Counted from the first letter of the stretch, positions 7,856 through 16,785 are shown. The stretch: 32,504 nucleotides of DNA from an uncultured Bacilli bacterium (GCA_947627195.1 CANQVC010000019.1:1-32504), one strand, 5' to 3'. Program-made: numbers and translations. The notes: generated from the letters alone by a model not told the origin.

Positions 7856-10111
7856 ATGGTAGAAAATAATTATATCAATGAGCAATTATTGGAAAAAATT
7901 TCCGCTGAACAAAATGTTAAAATAACACAAATTAAAGCAGTTTTACAATTAATTGAAGATGGTGGAACAGTTCCATTTATTGCCCGTTATCGTAAGGAAG
8001 CAACTGGAGGCCTTGACGAAGAAAAGATTAGAGCAATTTATACAGAATGGGAATATGGACAAAAACTTGCTGAACGTAAAGAAGATATAATGCGTCTAAT
8101 TGAAGAAAAAGGTAAGTTAACAGAAGATTTAAAAGTTTCAATTATTAATTCCAATAAATTAAGTGAATTAGAAGATATTTATCGTCCATTCAAAGAGAAA
8201 AAGAAAACTCGTGCTACAGATGCTAAGAAAAAAGGTCTTGATCCTCTTGCTGAATATTTGTTAAGTTTTCCACTTGAAGGAAATGTTGAAGAAGAAGCAG
8301 CAAAATATGTTACTATTAATCCAACAGAAGAACAAGTTAAAGAAGGAACAGTTGTTAAAGATGTAAAAGATGCCCTTCAAGGAGCTGAAGATATCATTGC
8401 TGAAATGATTTCTGATGATGCAAAATATCGTAAATGGATTCGTAGTTTCTTTGAAAGAAAAGCAAAACTTGCCAGTGAAGTAAAAGACATTACATTAGAT
8501 GAAAAAAGAACTTATGAAATGTATTATAATTATGAAGAACCAATTTCAGAAATTAAATCACATCGTGTATTAGCATTAAATCGTGGTGAAGCAGAAAAAG
8601 TAATTCGTGTTTTTATTAAAGAAGATGTCGATACAATCTTAGATTTCTTAAAAAGAAGAGTAGTTGGACGTGATCATGAAAAATCAATTACTTTACCATA
8701 TGTTGTAGATGCTATAAGTGATTCATATAAAAGATTAATTAAATCATCAATTGAACGTGAAATTAGAGCTGATTTAAAAGATAAAGCTGAAGAACAAGCT
8801 ATTCATGTCTTTGGTGAAAACTTAAAGAAATATTTATTAACACCACCAATGAAAGGAAAAACAGTATTAGGAGTTGACCCTGCATTTAGAACAGGATGTA
8901 AATTAGCAGTTGTCGATCCAACTGGTAAATTCTTAGCTAAAGGTGTTATGTATCCTCATCAAAAAAATAAAGAAGAAGTTGTACCAACTGAACGTTTAAA
9001 TGAAGCAAAAGCTATATTTACTAAATTCTTATTAGAATTTAAATGTGAAGTAGTTGCAATGGGAAATGGTACAGCAAGTCGTGAAACAGAACAATTTGTT
9101 TCATCAACATTAAAAGAATTAGAACCAACATTAAAAAATTTACATCAAGATGTTGAATACATTATTGTTAATGAAGCAGGAGCATCTGTTTATTCCGCAA
9201 GTGATTTAGCAAGAGAAGAATTCCCTGATTTTTCTGTTGAAGAAAGAAGTGCTGTATCAATTGCTCGTAGATTACAAGACCCACTATCAGAACTTGTTAA
9301 AATAGATCCAAAATCAATTGGTGTTGGACAATATCAATATGATGTTAACCAAACAAAATTAGAAGATCAATTAGATTTTGTCGTTGAAGGAGCTGTTAAT
9401 AGTGTTGGTGTAAATGTTAATAGTGCCTCTGTATATCTATTACAACGTGTTGCAGGTTTAAACTCTAAATCAGCAAAAGCCATTGTTAATTATCGTGATG
9501 AACATGGAAAATTCAATAATCGTTCAGAACTAAATATTAAAGGAATTGGACCTAAAACATTAGAACAAGCCATTGGTTTCTTACGTATTCCTGATGGTGA
9601 TGAAAAATTAGATATGACAGCAATTCACCCTGAAAGTTATAAAGCAGCTGAAGCTATTTTAGATAAATTAGGATTTACTAAAGAAGCTATTGGTACAGAA
9701 GAATTGAAAGAAAAAATTAAAAACAGCGATCGTCAAGAATTAATGAAAGGATTAGATATTGGTGAATATACATTCAATGATATCTTAGATGCTTTAATAG
9801 CTCCTTTACGTGACCCACGTGATGCTTTTGATAAACCTGTTCTAAGAAAAGATGCTTTAGATTTATCTGATTTACAACCAGGAATGGAATTAGAAGGCAC
9901 AATTCGTAATGTAGTTGATTTTGGCGTATTTGTCGATTGTGGTGTTCATGAAGATGGATTAGTTCATATTTCTAAAATCAAAAAAGGATACATCAAACAT
10001 CCATTAGATGTTGTTAGTGTAGGTGACATTGTGAAAGTATGGGTTGTATCAGTTGATGTTAATAGAAATCGTCTTGAACTTACAATGATTAATCCTAATC
10101 AAAATAATTAA
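7856..10111 (+). CDS. tex: Tex family S1 RNA-binding transcription accessory protein
   Basis: A 751-residue protein with the full Tex architecture: an N-terminal helical region with GTVPFIARYRKEATGGLDE; a YqgF-like RNase H fold with VLGVDPAFRTGCKLAVVD; tandem helix-hairpin-helix motifs (VAGLNSKSAKAIVNYR and IKGIGPKTLEQAIGFLRI); and a C-terminal S1 domain (GTIRNVVDFGVFVDCG...GLVHISKI). Tex proteins bind nucleic acid and act with the transcription machinery; the exact function in Firmicutes is poorly defined. The ATG at 7856 is chosen because CGGAGGG (7845-7851) precedes it and because a longer frame would run through the promoter. It is monocistronic, with its own promoter and terminator, and uses noticeably more CGT Arg codons than its neighbours, as expected of a well-expressed gene. 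Confidence 0.96.
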   Translation: MVENNYINEQLLEKISAEQNVKITQIKAVLQLIEDGGTVPFIARYRKEATGGLDEEKIRAIYTEWEYGQKLAERKEDIMRLIEEKGKLTEDLKVSIINSNKLSELEDIYRPFKEKKKTRATDAKKKGLDPLAEYLLSFPLEGNVEEEAAKYVTINPTEEQVKEGTVVKDVKDALQGAEDIIAEMISDDAKYRKWIRSFFERKAKLASEVKDITLDEKRTYEMYYNYEEPISEIKSHRVLALNRGEAEKVIRVFIKEDVDTILDFLKRRVVGRDHEKSITLPYVVDAISDSYKRLIKSSIEREIRADLKDKAEEQAIHVFGENLKKYLLTPPMKGKTVLGVDPAFRTGCKLAVVDPTGKFLAKGVMYPHQKNKEEVVPTERLNEAKAIFTKFLLEFKCEVVAMGNGTASRETEQFVSSTLKELEPTLKNLHQDVEYIIVNEAGASVYSASDLAREEFPDFSVEERSAVSIARRLQDPLSELVKIDPKSIGVGQYQYDVNQTKLEDQLDFVVEGAVNSVGVNVNSASVYLLQRVAGLNSKSAKAIVNYRDEHGKFNNRSELNIKGIGPKTLEQAIGFLRIPDGDEKLDMTAIHPESYKAAEAILDKLGFTKEAIGTEELKEKIKNSDRQELMKGLDIGEYTFNDILDALIAPLRDPRDAFDKPVLRKDALDLSDLQPGMELEGTIRNVVDFGVFVDCGVHEDGLVHISKIKKGYIKHPLDVVSVGDIVKVWVVSVDVNRNRLELTMINPNQNN

Positions 10112-10117
10112 TATGAT

Positions 10118-10145
10118 AAATGGACTATTTATTAGTCCATTTTTT
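10118..10145 (+). terminator. Rho-independent terminator of tex
   Basis: The stem AAATGGACTA / TAGTCCATTT (10118-10127 with 10133-10142) is followed by T residues, 6 bp after the tex stop. Confidence 0.87.
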
Positions 10146-10175
10146 ATACAACTACATACAAATTTTTATTTTATC

Positions 10176-10204
10176 TATGAAATCTAAATAAAAAGTGATA
10201 TAAT
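10176..10204 (+). promoter_or_regulatory. Probable promoter of the 10237-11892 gene pair
   Basis: A perfect TATAAT lies at 10199-10204. The -35 position (10176-10181, TATGAA) is weak. It follows the tex terminator. Confidence 0.45.
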
Positions 10205-10236
10205 AAACGTAAATAAAGATGAAAAGAGGAATAACA

Positions 10237-10983
10237 ATGAAACAACATGATGCTATAAATCGTCTACTTGAAATATTAACGGAAACAGAAATAATTGAAG
10301 CATGTATGGTTACAGGAGATATTGCTATAGCAAAAGAAACAGAATTTTCCCCAATTATTTTATATTGTGTTGTTCCCAAAGTTATGCAAGTAGTCTTAAG
10401 AAAAGATATTTTACCATTATTTGAAACATATTATCCTGTATTATATTGTGAAGAGGAAAGAAAACCATTATTAAAATATCATGTCATTTATGAAAATGGT
10501 GTTGAATTATTTATGACATGTTGTTTAAAAGAAGAATTACCAAATGATGAAAATAGAATGATTTTATATGATCCTAAACAATTAATAACAAATGAAGTAA
10601 TAATTCCGAAAATAACAAATAAAGATATAGGTAAATTAATGGATCAATTATCTTGTGATTTATTTCACTTTTATTGTAATCAAAATAATTACCCTGAATT
10701 ATTAAAATTAAGTATAAATATCCATAACATTTATTTAAAATTATTAAAATATCAATGTAATATATTTGATATAAATAATAATGATTTAGAAGAATTACCT
10801 AAAGAAGTATTAAAGAAATATTTTGATATAATGAAATTATTAAAATATGATAAATTAATTATATTAGTACAAGTAATAACTAATGAAATAGATCAAATTA
10901 CTAAATCATTTTCTGTTGATTTAATTAGTTTATATCATTTAGATTTTTATCAACATTGTAAGAAATTAATTTTTAGTTTATGA
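10237..10983 (+). CDS. Unrecognised protein, possibly a degenerate nucleotidyltransferase-like domain
   Basis: A 248-residue soluble protein with no signal peptide or membrane span. The first ~100 residues alternate strand- and helix-like segments (CMVTGDIAIA, then PIILYCVVPK, then YHVIYENGVELFMTCC). The order faintly recalls nucleotidyltransferase-fold proteins of the aminoglycoside adenylyltransferase type, but I see no G-S...DxD catalytic signature, so an active transferase is doubtful. The C-terminal half is helical and rich in Leu, Lys and Asn. The ATG at 10237 is preferred to one at 10219 because AAGAGGA lies 6 bp upstream. It is followed 9 bp later by a diacylglycerol-kinase-family gene, so the two are probably cotranscribed. 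The gene is real by length, codon use and ribosome site; the function is unknown. Confidence 0.7.
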   Translation: MKQHDAINRLLEILTETEIIEACMVTGDIAIAKETEFSPIILYCVVPKVMQVVLRKDILPLFETYYPVLYCEEERKPLLKYHVIYENGVELFMTCCLKEELPNDENRMILYDPKQLITNEVIIPKITNKDIGKLMDQLSCDLFHFYCNQNNYPELLKLSINIHNIYLKLLKYQCNIFDINNNDLEELPKEVLKKYFDIMKLLKYDKLIILVQVITNEIDQITKSFSVDLISLYHLDFYQHCKKLIFSL

Positions 10984-10992
10984 GGATAATAA

Positions 10993-11892
10993 ATGAAACA
11001 CATCTTTGTTATTAATCCTTTATCAGGTAAAAAAGATATTTCTAATATTCTAATTAAAGAATTAGAACAAAATTATTCATCTTTAGATTATGAAATATAT
11101 ATAACTAAAGAAATGAATGATGCCACAAGATTTGTTCATGAATATGCAACAAATAATAATGATGAACTTTGTTTTTATGCATGTGGTGGCGATGGAACAT
11201 TAAATGAAGTAGTTAATGGGGCAGTTGGCTTTCCTCATGTTCGTGTTGGTTGTTATGCATCAGGAAGTGGTAATGATTTTATAAAAGTATTTGCTGATCG
11301 TGAATTTACTAATTTAGATAAAATAATTAATGGTGAAGAAAAATTAATTGATTTAATAAAAGTTAATGATCGTTATGTTATTAATATGTGTAATGTAGGA
11401 TTTGATGCCAATGTTGCCGCAAATACTATTAAATTTAAGAGATTACCATTAATGAATGGTAAAAGAAGTTATAATTTAGCTTTATTTTATAGTTTATTAT
11501 TTAAAATGAAAAGTTATTGTAAGATAAAATTAGATGATTTGGATACATATGAAGGTAAAATCTTATTAACAGTATCTAGTAATGGTATATGTTGTGGAGG
11601 TAGTTATTATTGTTGTCCTAATGCTTTAGTAGATGATGGCTTAATTGATGTTGTGATTGTGAAAAGTGTTGGGCGCATTAAGTTTTTACGTTTAGTAGGA
11701 AAATATAAAGATGGAACATATGTCAATGTTCCTAAATATCAAAGTTTTGTAACAACTAAAAAAATAAAAAAAGTTGAAATAACCGCAAATAAAGATTTAG
11801 TTTATTGTTTAGATGGGGAAATATTAAGAAGTAATCATTTAAATATTACCATAGAACAAAAAGTTTTAAAATTCAATTTACCTAAAAAATAA
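10993..11892 (+). CDS. dagK: Diacylglycerol kinase / YegS-BmrU family lipid kinase
   Basis: A 299-residue protein of the DAGK catalytic family. It has the N-terminal IINP-like motif VINPLSGKK, the nucleotide-binding GGDGTLNEVVNG at residues 65-76, GSGNDFIKVF near residue 91, and a C-terminal beta-rich domain with PNALVDDGLIDVVIV. Members phosphorylate diacylglycerol or related lipids with ATP and feed phosphatidate back into phospholipid synthesis. Close relatives can act on other lipids, so the substrate is inferred. The ribosome site GAGG overlaps the end of the preceding gene. The next gene, acpP, has its own consensus promoter starting 12 bp after this stop. The juxtaposition with an acyl-carrier gene fits a lipid-metabolism neighbourhood. 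Confidence 0.88.
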   Translation: MKHIFVINPLSGKKDISNILIKELEQNYSSLDYEIYITKEMNDATRFVHEYATNNNDELCFYACGGDGTLNEVVNGAVGFPHVRVGCYASGSGNDFIKVFADREFTNLDKIINGEEKLIDLIKVNDRYVINMCNVGFDANVAANTIKFKRLPLMNGKRSYNLALFYSLLFKMKSYCKIKLDDLDTYEGKILLTVSSNGICCGGSYYCCPNALVDDGLIDVVIVKSVGRIKFLRLVGKYKDGTYVNVPKYQSFVTTKKIKKVEITANKDLVYCLDGEILRSNHLNITIEQKVLKFNLPKK

Positions 11893-11903
11893 TAATATCA
11901 AAC

Positions 11904-11932
11904 TTGACATTTTAAGAAGTAATAGTTATAAT
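11904..11932 (+). promoter_or_regulatory. Consensus sigma-A promoter of acpP
   Basis: TTGACA (11904-11909), a 17-bp spacer, and TATAAT (11927-11932): both hexamers are perfect. This predicts strong constitutive expression of acpP. Confidence 0.95.
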
Positions 11933-11967
11933 ATTATTATAATATTGGTTATATAGGAGGAATAAAA

Positions 11968-12192
11968 ATGTTTGAAAAAGTATGTGAAATTATTGCCAAA
12001 GAATTAGGAATAGATAAATCTAAAATCCAAATGGATTCAGATTTACAAAAAGATTTAGGGGCAGATTCATTAGATGCAGTTGAATTAATTATGGATATTG
12101 AAGATGAATTTCATATAAATGTTGATGATGAAAGTGCTCAATCAATTAAAACTGTTGGTGATATTGTTCATTATTTAGAACAATTAAAATAA
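11968..12192 (+). CDS. acpP: Acyl carrier protein
   Basis: A 74-residue acidic helical protein of standard ACP length. The phosphopantetheine attachment serine is Ser34 in LGADSLDAVELIM. It carries growing acyl chains in fatty-acid synthesis after modification by holo-ACP synthase with the 4'-phosphopantetheine group of CoA; coaD, which makes the CoA precursor, also lies in this window. AGGAGG is well placed before ATG 11968. It is monocistronic: a consensus promoter upstream and a terminator downstream. A 42-bp perfect AT palindrome begins at the base right after its stop codon. Confidence 0.97.
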   Translation: MFEKVCEIIAKELGIDKSKIQMDSDLQKDLGADSLDAVELIMDIEDEFHINVDDESAQSIKTVGDIVHYLEQLK

Positions 12193-12234
12193 TAATAAAT
12201 TAATAAATTAATATATTAATTTATTAATTTATTA
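12193..12234 (+). repeat. Perfect 42-bp AT-only palindrome after acpP
   Basis: Arms of 21 bp (12193-12213 and 12214-12234) are exact reverse complements with no spacer. The arms are made of short TAATAAAT-like repeats and contain only A and T. The palindrome touches the acpP stop codon and is separate from the G/C-containing terminator that follows. Confidence 0.9.
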
Positions 12235-12238
12235 ATAT

Positions 12239-12274
12239 AAAAAAAGGACTCATTAGTTATCTTAGTCCTTTTTT
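12239..12274. terminator. Bidirectional terminator between acpP and the NamZ-like gene
   Basis: The stem AAAAAAGGACT / AGTCCTTTTTT has a 13-nt loop, with A and T runs inside the stem flanks. It lies between convergent genes and can serve both strands. Confidence 0.82.
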
Positions 12275-12280
12275 CTATTG

Positions 12281-13483
12281 TTATTTATATATTAAATATT
12301 TTTTTCTTGTTTCCCCAAATTTTTTAGTATCATTTTCAATTAATAAAAATTGTTCATCTAAAGATAAACTATGATTTGTAATAAAATTACATCCCGTAAT
12401 AAGATTCATTTGGGCATTTGTTGCAAAATTATTAGGATAAAGAGTTCTTACAACTTCTATCATTGCCCATCCCGTTTTCACAGGTTTAAATAACTTTTTA
12501 TCAGTAATATGTACTTCAACACCATAACATTCAATTCCTTGATGTTTAGAAGTAGTAGGAACAAAAGCAGCATTACGGAATATAACTCCAGGTAATTCTA
12601 ATTTATTTAATGCTTTTGCATATTCAATACCATCAATCCAAGGAGCACCAATTATTTGAAATGGTACTGTTGTACCTCTTCCTTCGGAAATGTTTGTTCC
12701 CTCAAATATACCTGTACCACTATATAATAAAGCAGTATGAGGAGTAGGCATATTAGGTGAAGGTAATACCCATGGTAATGAAGTATCTTCATAAAACATT
12801 GTTCGATCCCAATTTTTCATTTTAATAATTTCTAAATCACATTGAATATTAAATTCAGTATTAAAATATAAAGCAATTTCGCCAATAGTCATTCCATGTC
12901 TTTGCACAATTGGATATAAACCAATAAAAGAAGAATATTCAGGATCTAAAATATTTCCTTCATAATCAATACCATTTACTGGATTAGGACGATCAAATAC
13001 AACAAATTTCTTTTGATATAATTTACAAGCTTCCATTGCATATGCCATTGTATAAATATATGTATAAAATCTTGCCCCAACATCTTGAATATCAATACAT
13101 AAAACATCGATTGTTGACATCATTTCTTTTGTAGGTCTATTAGAATTAGAATATAAACTATAAATAGGTAATTTTGTTACAGGATCTATTTCTTGATCAA
13201 CATATCCTCCAGCAATACTACTACCTCTAATACCATGTTCTGGAGCAAATAAAGATACCAAATTTACTTTTTCATATAAAACATCAATTGTAGAAACATA
13301 ATCACTATTAATACCAGTAGGATTAGTTATTAAACCAACTTTTTTATTTTCAAAAATATCTAAATGTTCATCAATTAAATCAATTCCTAAATATACTTTA
13401 TTATTTTTACTACATCCTGATATTGAAAAAGTAACAAAGATAGCCATAATAATCAAAATAATTAAATGATTCTTTTTCTTCAT
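12281..13483 (-). CDS. namZ: DUF1343 / NamZ-type exo-beta-N-acetylmuramidase, lipoprotein
   Basis: A 400-residue protein with a lipoprotein signal (basic KKK, hydrophobic core, lipobox SISGC), so it should be anchored outside the membrane. The body matches the DUF1343 family: NKKVGLITNPTGI, LFAPEHGIRG, IDIQDVGARFYTYIYTM, FDRPNPVNG, RHGMTIGEIALYFN, LPWVLPSPNMPT and EGRGTTVPFQIIGAPW. The characterised member NamZ removes terminal N-acetylmuramic acid from peptidoglycan fragments for cell-wall recycling. The start at 13483 is chosen because GGAGGT (13488-13493) precedes it; a longer in-frame start at 13546 would run through the promoter. No murNAc uptake or MurQ genes are nearby, so the recycling route is inferred from family only. 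Confidence 0.88.
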   Translation of the reverse strand: MKKKNHLIILIIMAIFVTFSISGCSKNNKVYLGIDLIDEHLDIFENKKVGLITNPTGINSDYVSTIDVLYEKVNLVSLFAPEHGIRGSSIAGGYVDQEIDPVTKLPIYSLYSNSNRPTKEMMSTIDVLCIDIQDVGARFYTYIYTMAYAMEACKLYQKKFVVFDRPNPVNGIDYEGNILDPEYSSFIGLYPIVQRHGMTIGEIALYFNTEFNIQCDLEIIKMKNWDRTMFYEDTSLPWVLPSPNMPTPHTALLYSGTGIFEGTNISEGRGTTVPFQIIGAPWIDGIEYAKALNKLELPGVIFRNAAFVPTTSKHQGIECYGVEVHITDKKLFKPVKTGWAMIEVVRTLYPNNFATNAQMNLITGCNFITNHSLSLDEQFLLIENDTKKFGETRKKYLIYK

Positions 13484-13504
13484 AAAAACCTCCATATTTA
13501 TTTT

Positions 13505-13533
13505 ATTATAGCAAATAAATATAACAATGTCAC
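13505..13533 (-). promoter_or_regulatory. Sigma-A promoter of the NamZ-like gene
   Basis: On the minus strand: GTGACA (13533-13528), a 17-bp spacer, and TATAAT (13510-13505). Confidence 0.8.
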
Positions 13534-13552
13534 TAAAAATTTTCAAAACAAA

Positions 13553-13581
13553 TTGATTTTATGATAAATAAAGAGTAAAAT
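13553..13581 (+). promoter_or_regulatory. Sigma-A promoter of the cation-efflux gene
   Basis: TTGATT (13553-13558), a 17-bp spacer, and TAAAAT (13576-13581). It is back-to-back with the divergent promoter of the NamZ-like gene; the two -35 boxes are 19 bp apart. Confidence 0.75.
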
Positions 13582-13600
13582 AATATAAAGGAGAAAATAA

Positions 13601-14788
13601 ATGTTCAAGATATTAAGTCGATTGTTTATAAAAAACAAAGATGATGTTCAAAATCCTCAAGTTCGAACAGCATATGGAATATTATCTAGTGTAGTTGGTA
13701 TTTTATCCAACATGTTCTTAGCTGTTTTAAAAATAATATTAGGAATATTAGTAGGTAGTATATCTATTCTTGCTGATGGCGTTAATAACTTAACAGATAG
13801 TGCATCATCTGTTGCTACCTTAATTGGCTTTCATCTAGCAAAACATCCTGCTGATCCTGAACATCCTTTTGGTCATGAAAGAATAGAATATATAACAGGT
13901 GTAGTTATATCGATCTTTATTTTAATAATTGGTTTCTTTTTAGGCGAAAATTCTATAAAAAGAATAATTAGTCATGAAACAATGGATATAAATAATTTTA
14001 TATTATTAATTTCATTATTAATAATATCAATAGGAATTAAAATATGGCAAGGTTTATTTTACCGATCTTGTAGTAAGAAAATAAATTCTTTACCATTAAT
14101 GGCTAATGCTCAAGATAGTTTTAATGATGTTTTTGCCACAACATTTGTATTAATATCTATTTTAATATTTTATTTCTTTGAAATAAATTTAGATGGATGG
14201 TTTGGCGTAGCAGTCTCATTATTTATTATAATTAATGGCATTAAATTAATGAAAGAAACAATTTCTCCATTAATTGGTGAAGCTCCAAGTCCTGAATTTA
14301 CGAAATCAATTACAGATAAAATAAAAAGTTATGAAGGAATATTAGGAGTTCATGATTTAGTAATTCATTCATATGGACCATTAAAAACATATGTTACAAT
14401 CCATGTTGAAGTAGATAGTAGAGAAAATATTTTAGATATACATGAAAAAATAGACAAAATCGAAAGAGATTTAAAAAGAATAGGTTATTTAGTTACTATT
14501 CATATGGATCCAATTGAAGTAGATAATGAAAGAACAAATAATTTAAAACAATTAATATTAAATATATTAATTAAAATCCATCCAATGTTACAAATTCATG
14601 ATTTTCGTGTCATTCATACTAATACATCAACATCTATATTCTTTGATTTAGTCAAACCAAGACAATTAAAAATGACTGATGAAATGTTAAGTAGTGAAGT
14701 GATTAATAATGTGAAAAAAGTTTGTGAAGATTATCTTCATCAACAAGTTGATTTAATTATTAATATTGATCAAGATTATGTATTATAA
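13601..14788 (+). CDS. Cation diffusion facilitator (CDF) family divalent metal exporter
   Basis: A 395-residue membrane protein. The six-helix transport domain spans about residues 25-215. The metal-site motif in TM2 is ADGVNNLTDS (Asp59, Asn62/63, Asp66). The loop histidine motif is HPADPEHPFGHERIEY, and the TM5 motif is AQDSFNDVFAT with a D-x3-D pair. After the membrane part comes a cytoplasmic CDF C-terminal domain (VHDLVIHSYGPLKTYVTIHVEV) and then a further ~100-residue region that looks like a second domain of the same kind, so the tail is longer than in simple CDF proteins. The metal (Zn, Mn, Fe or Co) cannot be fixed from sequence alone. AAGGAG lies 7 bp before ATG. The aminopeptidase gene follows 15 bp later. 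Confidence 0.92.
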   Translation: MFKILSRLFIKNKDDVQNPQVRTAYGILSSVVGILSNMFLAVLKIILGILVGSISILADGVNNLTDSASSVATLIGFHLAKHPADPEHPFGHERIEYITGVVISIFILIIGFFLGENSIKRIISHETMDINNFILLISLLIISIGIKIWQGLFYRSCSKKINSLPLMANAQDSFNDVFATTFVLISILIFYFFEINLDGWFGVAVSLFIIINGIKLMKETISPLIGEAPSPEFTKSITDKIKSYEGILGVHDLVIHSYGPLKTYVTIHVEVDSRENILDIHEKIDKIERDLKRIGYLVTIHMDPIEVDNERTNNLKQLILNILIKIHPMLQIHDFRVIHTNTSTSIFFDLVKPRQLKMTDEMLSSEVINNVKKVCEDYLHQQVDLIINIDQDYVL

Positions 14789-14803
14789 AAAGAGGTAAAA
14801 AAA

Positions 14804-16051
14804 ATGAATCAATATATTATTAACCGTCAAAATTTAGTAGAAAAAATGAAAGATAAAAGTTGTGTAATTTTATTTTCAGGTAGAGTTTTTCAAAAAAGTG
14901 GTGACCAAGATTTTCCATTTGAAGTAAATAAAAACTTTTATTATTTAACTGGTATTAATCAAGAAAATGTCATATTAATGATTGTGAAAAGTGATAAAAT
15001 AAAAGAATATTTATTTATTGAAGAAAATGATTTAGAAAGAGCTAAATGGATTGGTATGAAACTAACTAAAGAAGAAGCAAGTACCATTTCGGGAATTGAA
15101 AATATTTGTTATTTAGAATCATTTGATAAAATGGTATATCAATTTTATAATCCATCACGTAAAAATTGTGATGAATTGGATACCCTTTATTTAGATTTAG
15201 AACGACGTAGTGATTTAGATTATTATAATTTAGGATTAACATATAGCCAAAAATTTAAAGAAATGTATCCTGAAATTAAAATAGAAAATGCATATCCTAA
15301 AATAATAAGATTACGTATGAATAAGTCTAATGATGAAATAGAAAATGTGAAAGAAAGTATTGAAGTAACCAAAATAGCTTTAGAAAATGTAATGAAACAT
15401 TTAAAGCCAGGTTTATATGAATATCAAGTTGAAACATTTTTTGATAGTGAAATTAAATTTCATGGGCAAAAAGATCCTGCTTTCACCACAATTTGTGCAA
15501 CAGGTAAAAATGCCACAATTTTACATTATGTGAAAAATAATACTAAAACAAAAGATAATGATTTGATTTTATTTGATTTAGGATGTCGTACTAATTTCTA
15601 TGTTTCCGATATTTCTCGTACATATCCTGTAAATGGTAAATTTACCGCAAGACAAAAACAAATTTATGAAATAGTATTAGATTGTAATAAAAAATGTATT
15701 GAATTCTTAAAACCAGGAATTACTTGGGATGAATATAATGATTTTGCAAATAGTATTTTAATTGCTGGTTTAAAGAAATTAAAATTAATTAAACATGATA
15801 ATGAATTTAGAAAATATTATTGGCATTCAATTGGTCATTCCATTGGTTTAGATACTCATGATCCTGATATCAGAACTATTAAATTCTTTCCTGGCATGAT
15901 GATGACTGTTGAACCAGGTTTATATATTGAAGAAGAAGGTATTGGTATTCGTATTGAAGACAATGTTTTGATTACAAAAGATGGTTGTATTAATTTAAGT
16001 AAAGATATTATTAAAGAAATTAATGATATTGAAAATTTTATGAAAAAATAA
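14804..16051 (+). CDS. pepP: Xaa-Pro aminopeptidase (M24B family)
   Basis: A 415-residue cytoplasmic metallopeptidase. The N-terminal AMP_N domain includes FEVNKNFYYLTGI. The C-terminal pita-bread domain carries the dinuclear metal ligands: Asp in LILFDLGCR, Asp in VSDISRTYPV, His in SIGHSIGLDTHD, Glu in TVEPGLYIE, and Glu in IRIEDNVLI. It removes N-terminal residues preceding proline. The length fits the PepP/YpdF group. The ribosome site AGAGG is followed by an A-rich spacer. It forms a two-gene unit with the CDF exporter and is closed by the terminator at 16059. Confidence 0.93.
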   Translation: MNQYIINRQNLVEKMKDKSCVILFSGRVFQKSGDQDFPFEVNKNFYYLTGINQENVILMIVKSDKIKEYLFIEENDLERAKWIGMKLTKEEASTISGIENICYLESFDKMVYQFYNPSRKNCDELDTLYLDLERRSDLDYYNLGLTYSQKFKEMYPEIKIENAYPKIIRLRMNKSNDEIENVKESIEVTKIALENVMKHLKPGLYEYQVETFFDSEIKFHGQKDPAFTTICATGKNATILHYVKNNTKTKDNDLILFDLGCRTNFYVSDISRTYPVNGKFTARQKQIYEIVLDCNKKCIEFLKPGITWDEYNDFANSILIAGLKKLKLIKHDNEFRKYYWHSIGHSIGLDTHDPDIRTIKFFPGMMMTVEPGLYIEEEGIGIRIEDNVLITKDGCINLSKDIIKEINDIENFMKK

Positions 16052-16058
16052 TATTTTG

Positions 16059-16087
16059 TCCTGTATAATTTTATACAGGATTTTTTT
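16059..16087 (+). terminator. Rho-independent terminator
   Basis: The stem TCCTGTATAA / TTATACAGGA (16059-16068, 16071-16080) is followed by T7. It ends the CDF-pepP unit. Confidence 0.9.
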
Positions 16088-16119
16088 CATAATATTTAAA
16101 GTAAAAAATTAAGTATTTT

Positions 16120-16125
16120 TATAAT
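16120..16125 (+). promoter_or_regulatory. Probable -10 box of the orphan ABC operon
   Basis: TATAAT lies 28 bp before the start at 16153, after the upstream terminator. No good -35 box is visible at the expected distance (around 16097). Confidence 0.45.
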
Positions 16126-16152
16126 ATATAAGTATGAAAGGAGAATAAAAAA

Positions 16153-16785
16153 ATGAAATTTGTATTAATGGTCATTTTATTTTTTACAGTAGGAAGCATC
16201 AAAGAAAAAGATGTTGAACCATATTCAAAAACTGGTCATGACCAATTTTCTGAACTTATATTAACAAACGGTGGTAATTTAATGATTGATTATCCTGATG
16301 TATTTATTGAAGCAAGTTTGAATGAATTGAAACGTAAAGCTTTTGGCACGACTGATAAACGTTTATTAACATATGCTGATGCATCATATGTTAGTACCAC
16401 AATATTCTCTAGAAGCAATAAAACAAGAGAAGCATACACCTTTACTTATGATTTAAGTACAGTAGTATATTCTGAAGTAAGTGTTGCTGTTAAAGGAAGT
16501 TTAAGTGCTAAAGGAGTATATAAAGCTAAAAAAGGGGAAATTACGGGAAATGGAGAATTGTCTATTACTTATACAACAGATGATTACATTAAAACAACCG
16601 AAAATGGTAAAATGTCAATTGTCATTTATCCAAACAAAAAAGTAAGTTTTCGTATAGTAGGGGAGGCAAAAGTTACAAATGGTATTCGCAAATCATATTT
16701 CCTAGGCATAACAACTAAAAAAGGATGTTATGAAGTAGTTGATATTGTAAGTACATGTTTTGAACTAAAAGAAGAAGATGCGTAA
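16153..16785 (+). CDS. Unrecognised exported protein of an ABC-transporter operon
   Basis: A 210-residue protein. The N terminus (MKFVLMVILFFTVGSI) is a short hydrophobic segment after one Lys, consistent with a signal peptide or anchor; I see no lipobox or clear cleavage site. The mature part is rich in Thr, Ser, Lys, Tyr and Val in alternating beta-like patterns (VSVAVKGSLSAKGVYKAKKG, ELSITYTTDDYI), suggesting a beta-sandwich or barrel outside the cell. Two cysteines near the C terminus (KKGCYEVV...STCFEL) could pair. AAAGGAG lies 9 bp upstream. The stop overlaps the next start by 8 bp, so it is the first gene of a tightly coupled operon of four. I do not recognise the family. Confidence 0.72.
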   Translation: MKFVLMVILFFTVGSIKEKDVEPYSKTGHDQFSELILTNGGNLMIDYPDVFIEASLNELKRKAFGTTDKRLLTYADASYVSTTIFSRSNKTREAYTFTYDLSTVVYSEVSVAVKGSLSAKGVYKAKKGEITGNGELSITYTTDDYIKTTENGKMSIVIYPNKKVSFRIVGEAKVTNGIRKSYFLGITTKKGCYEVVDIVSTCFELKEEDA

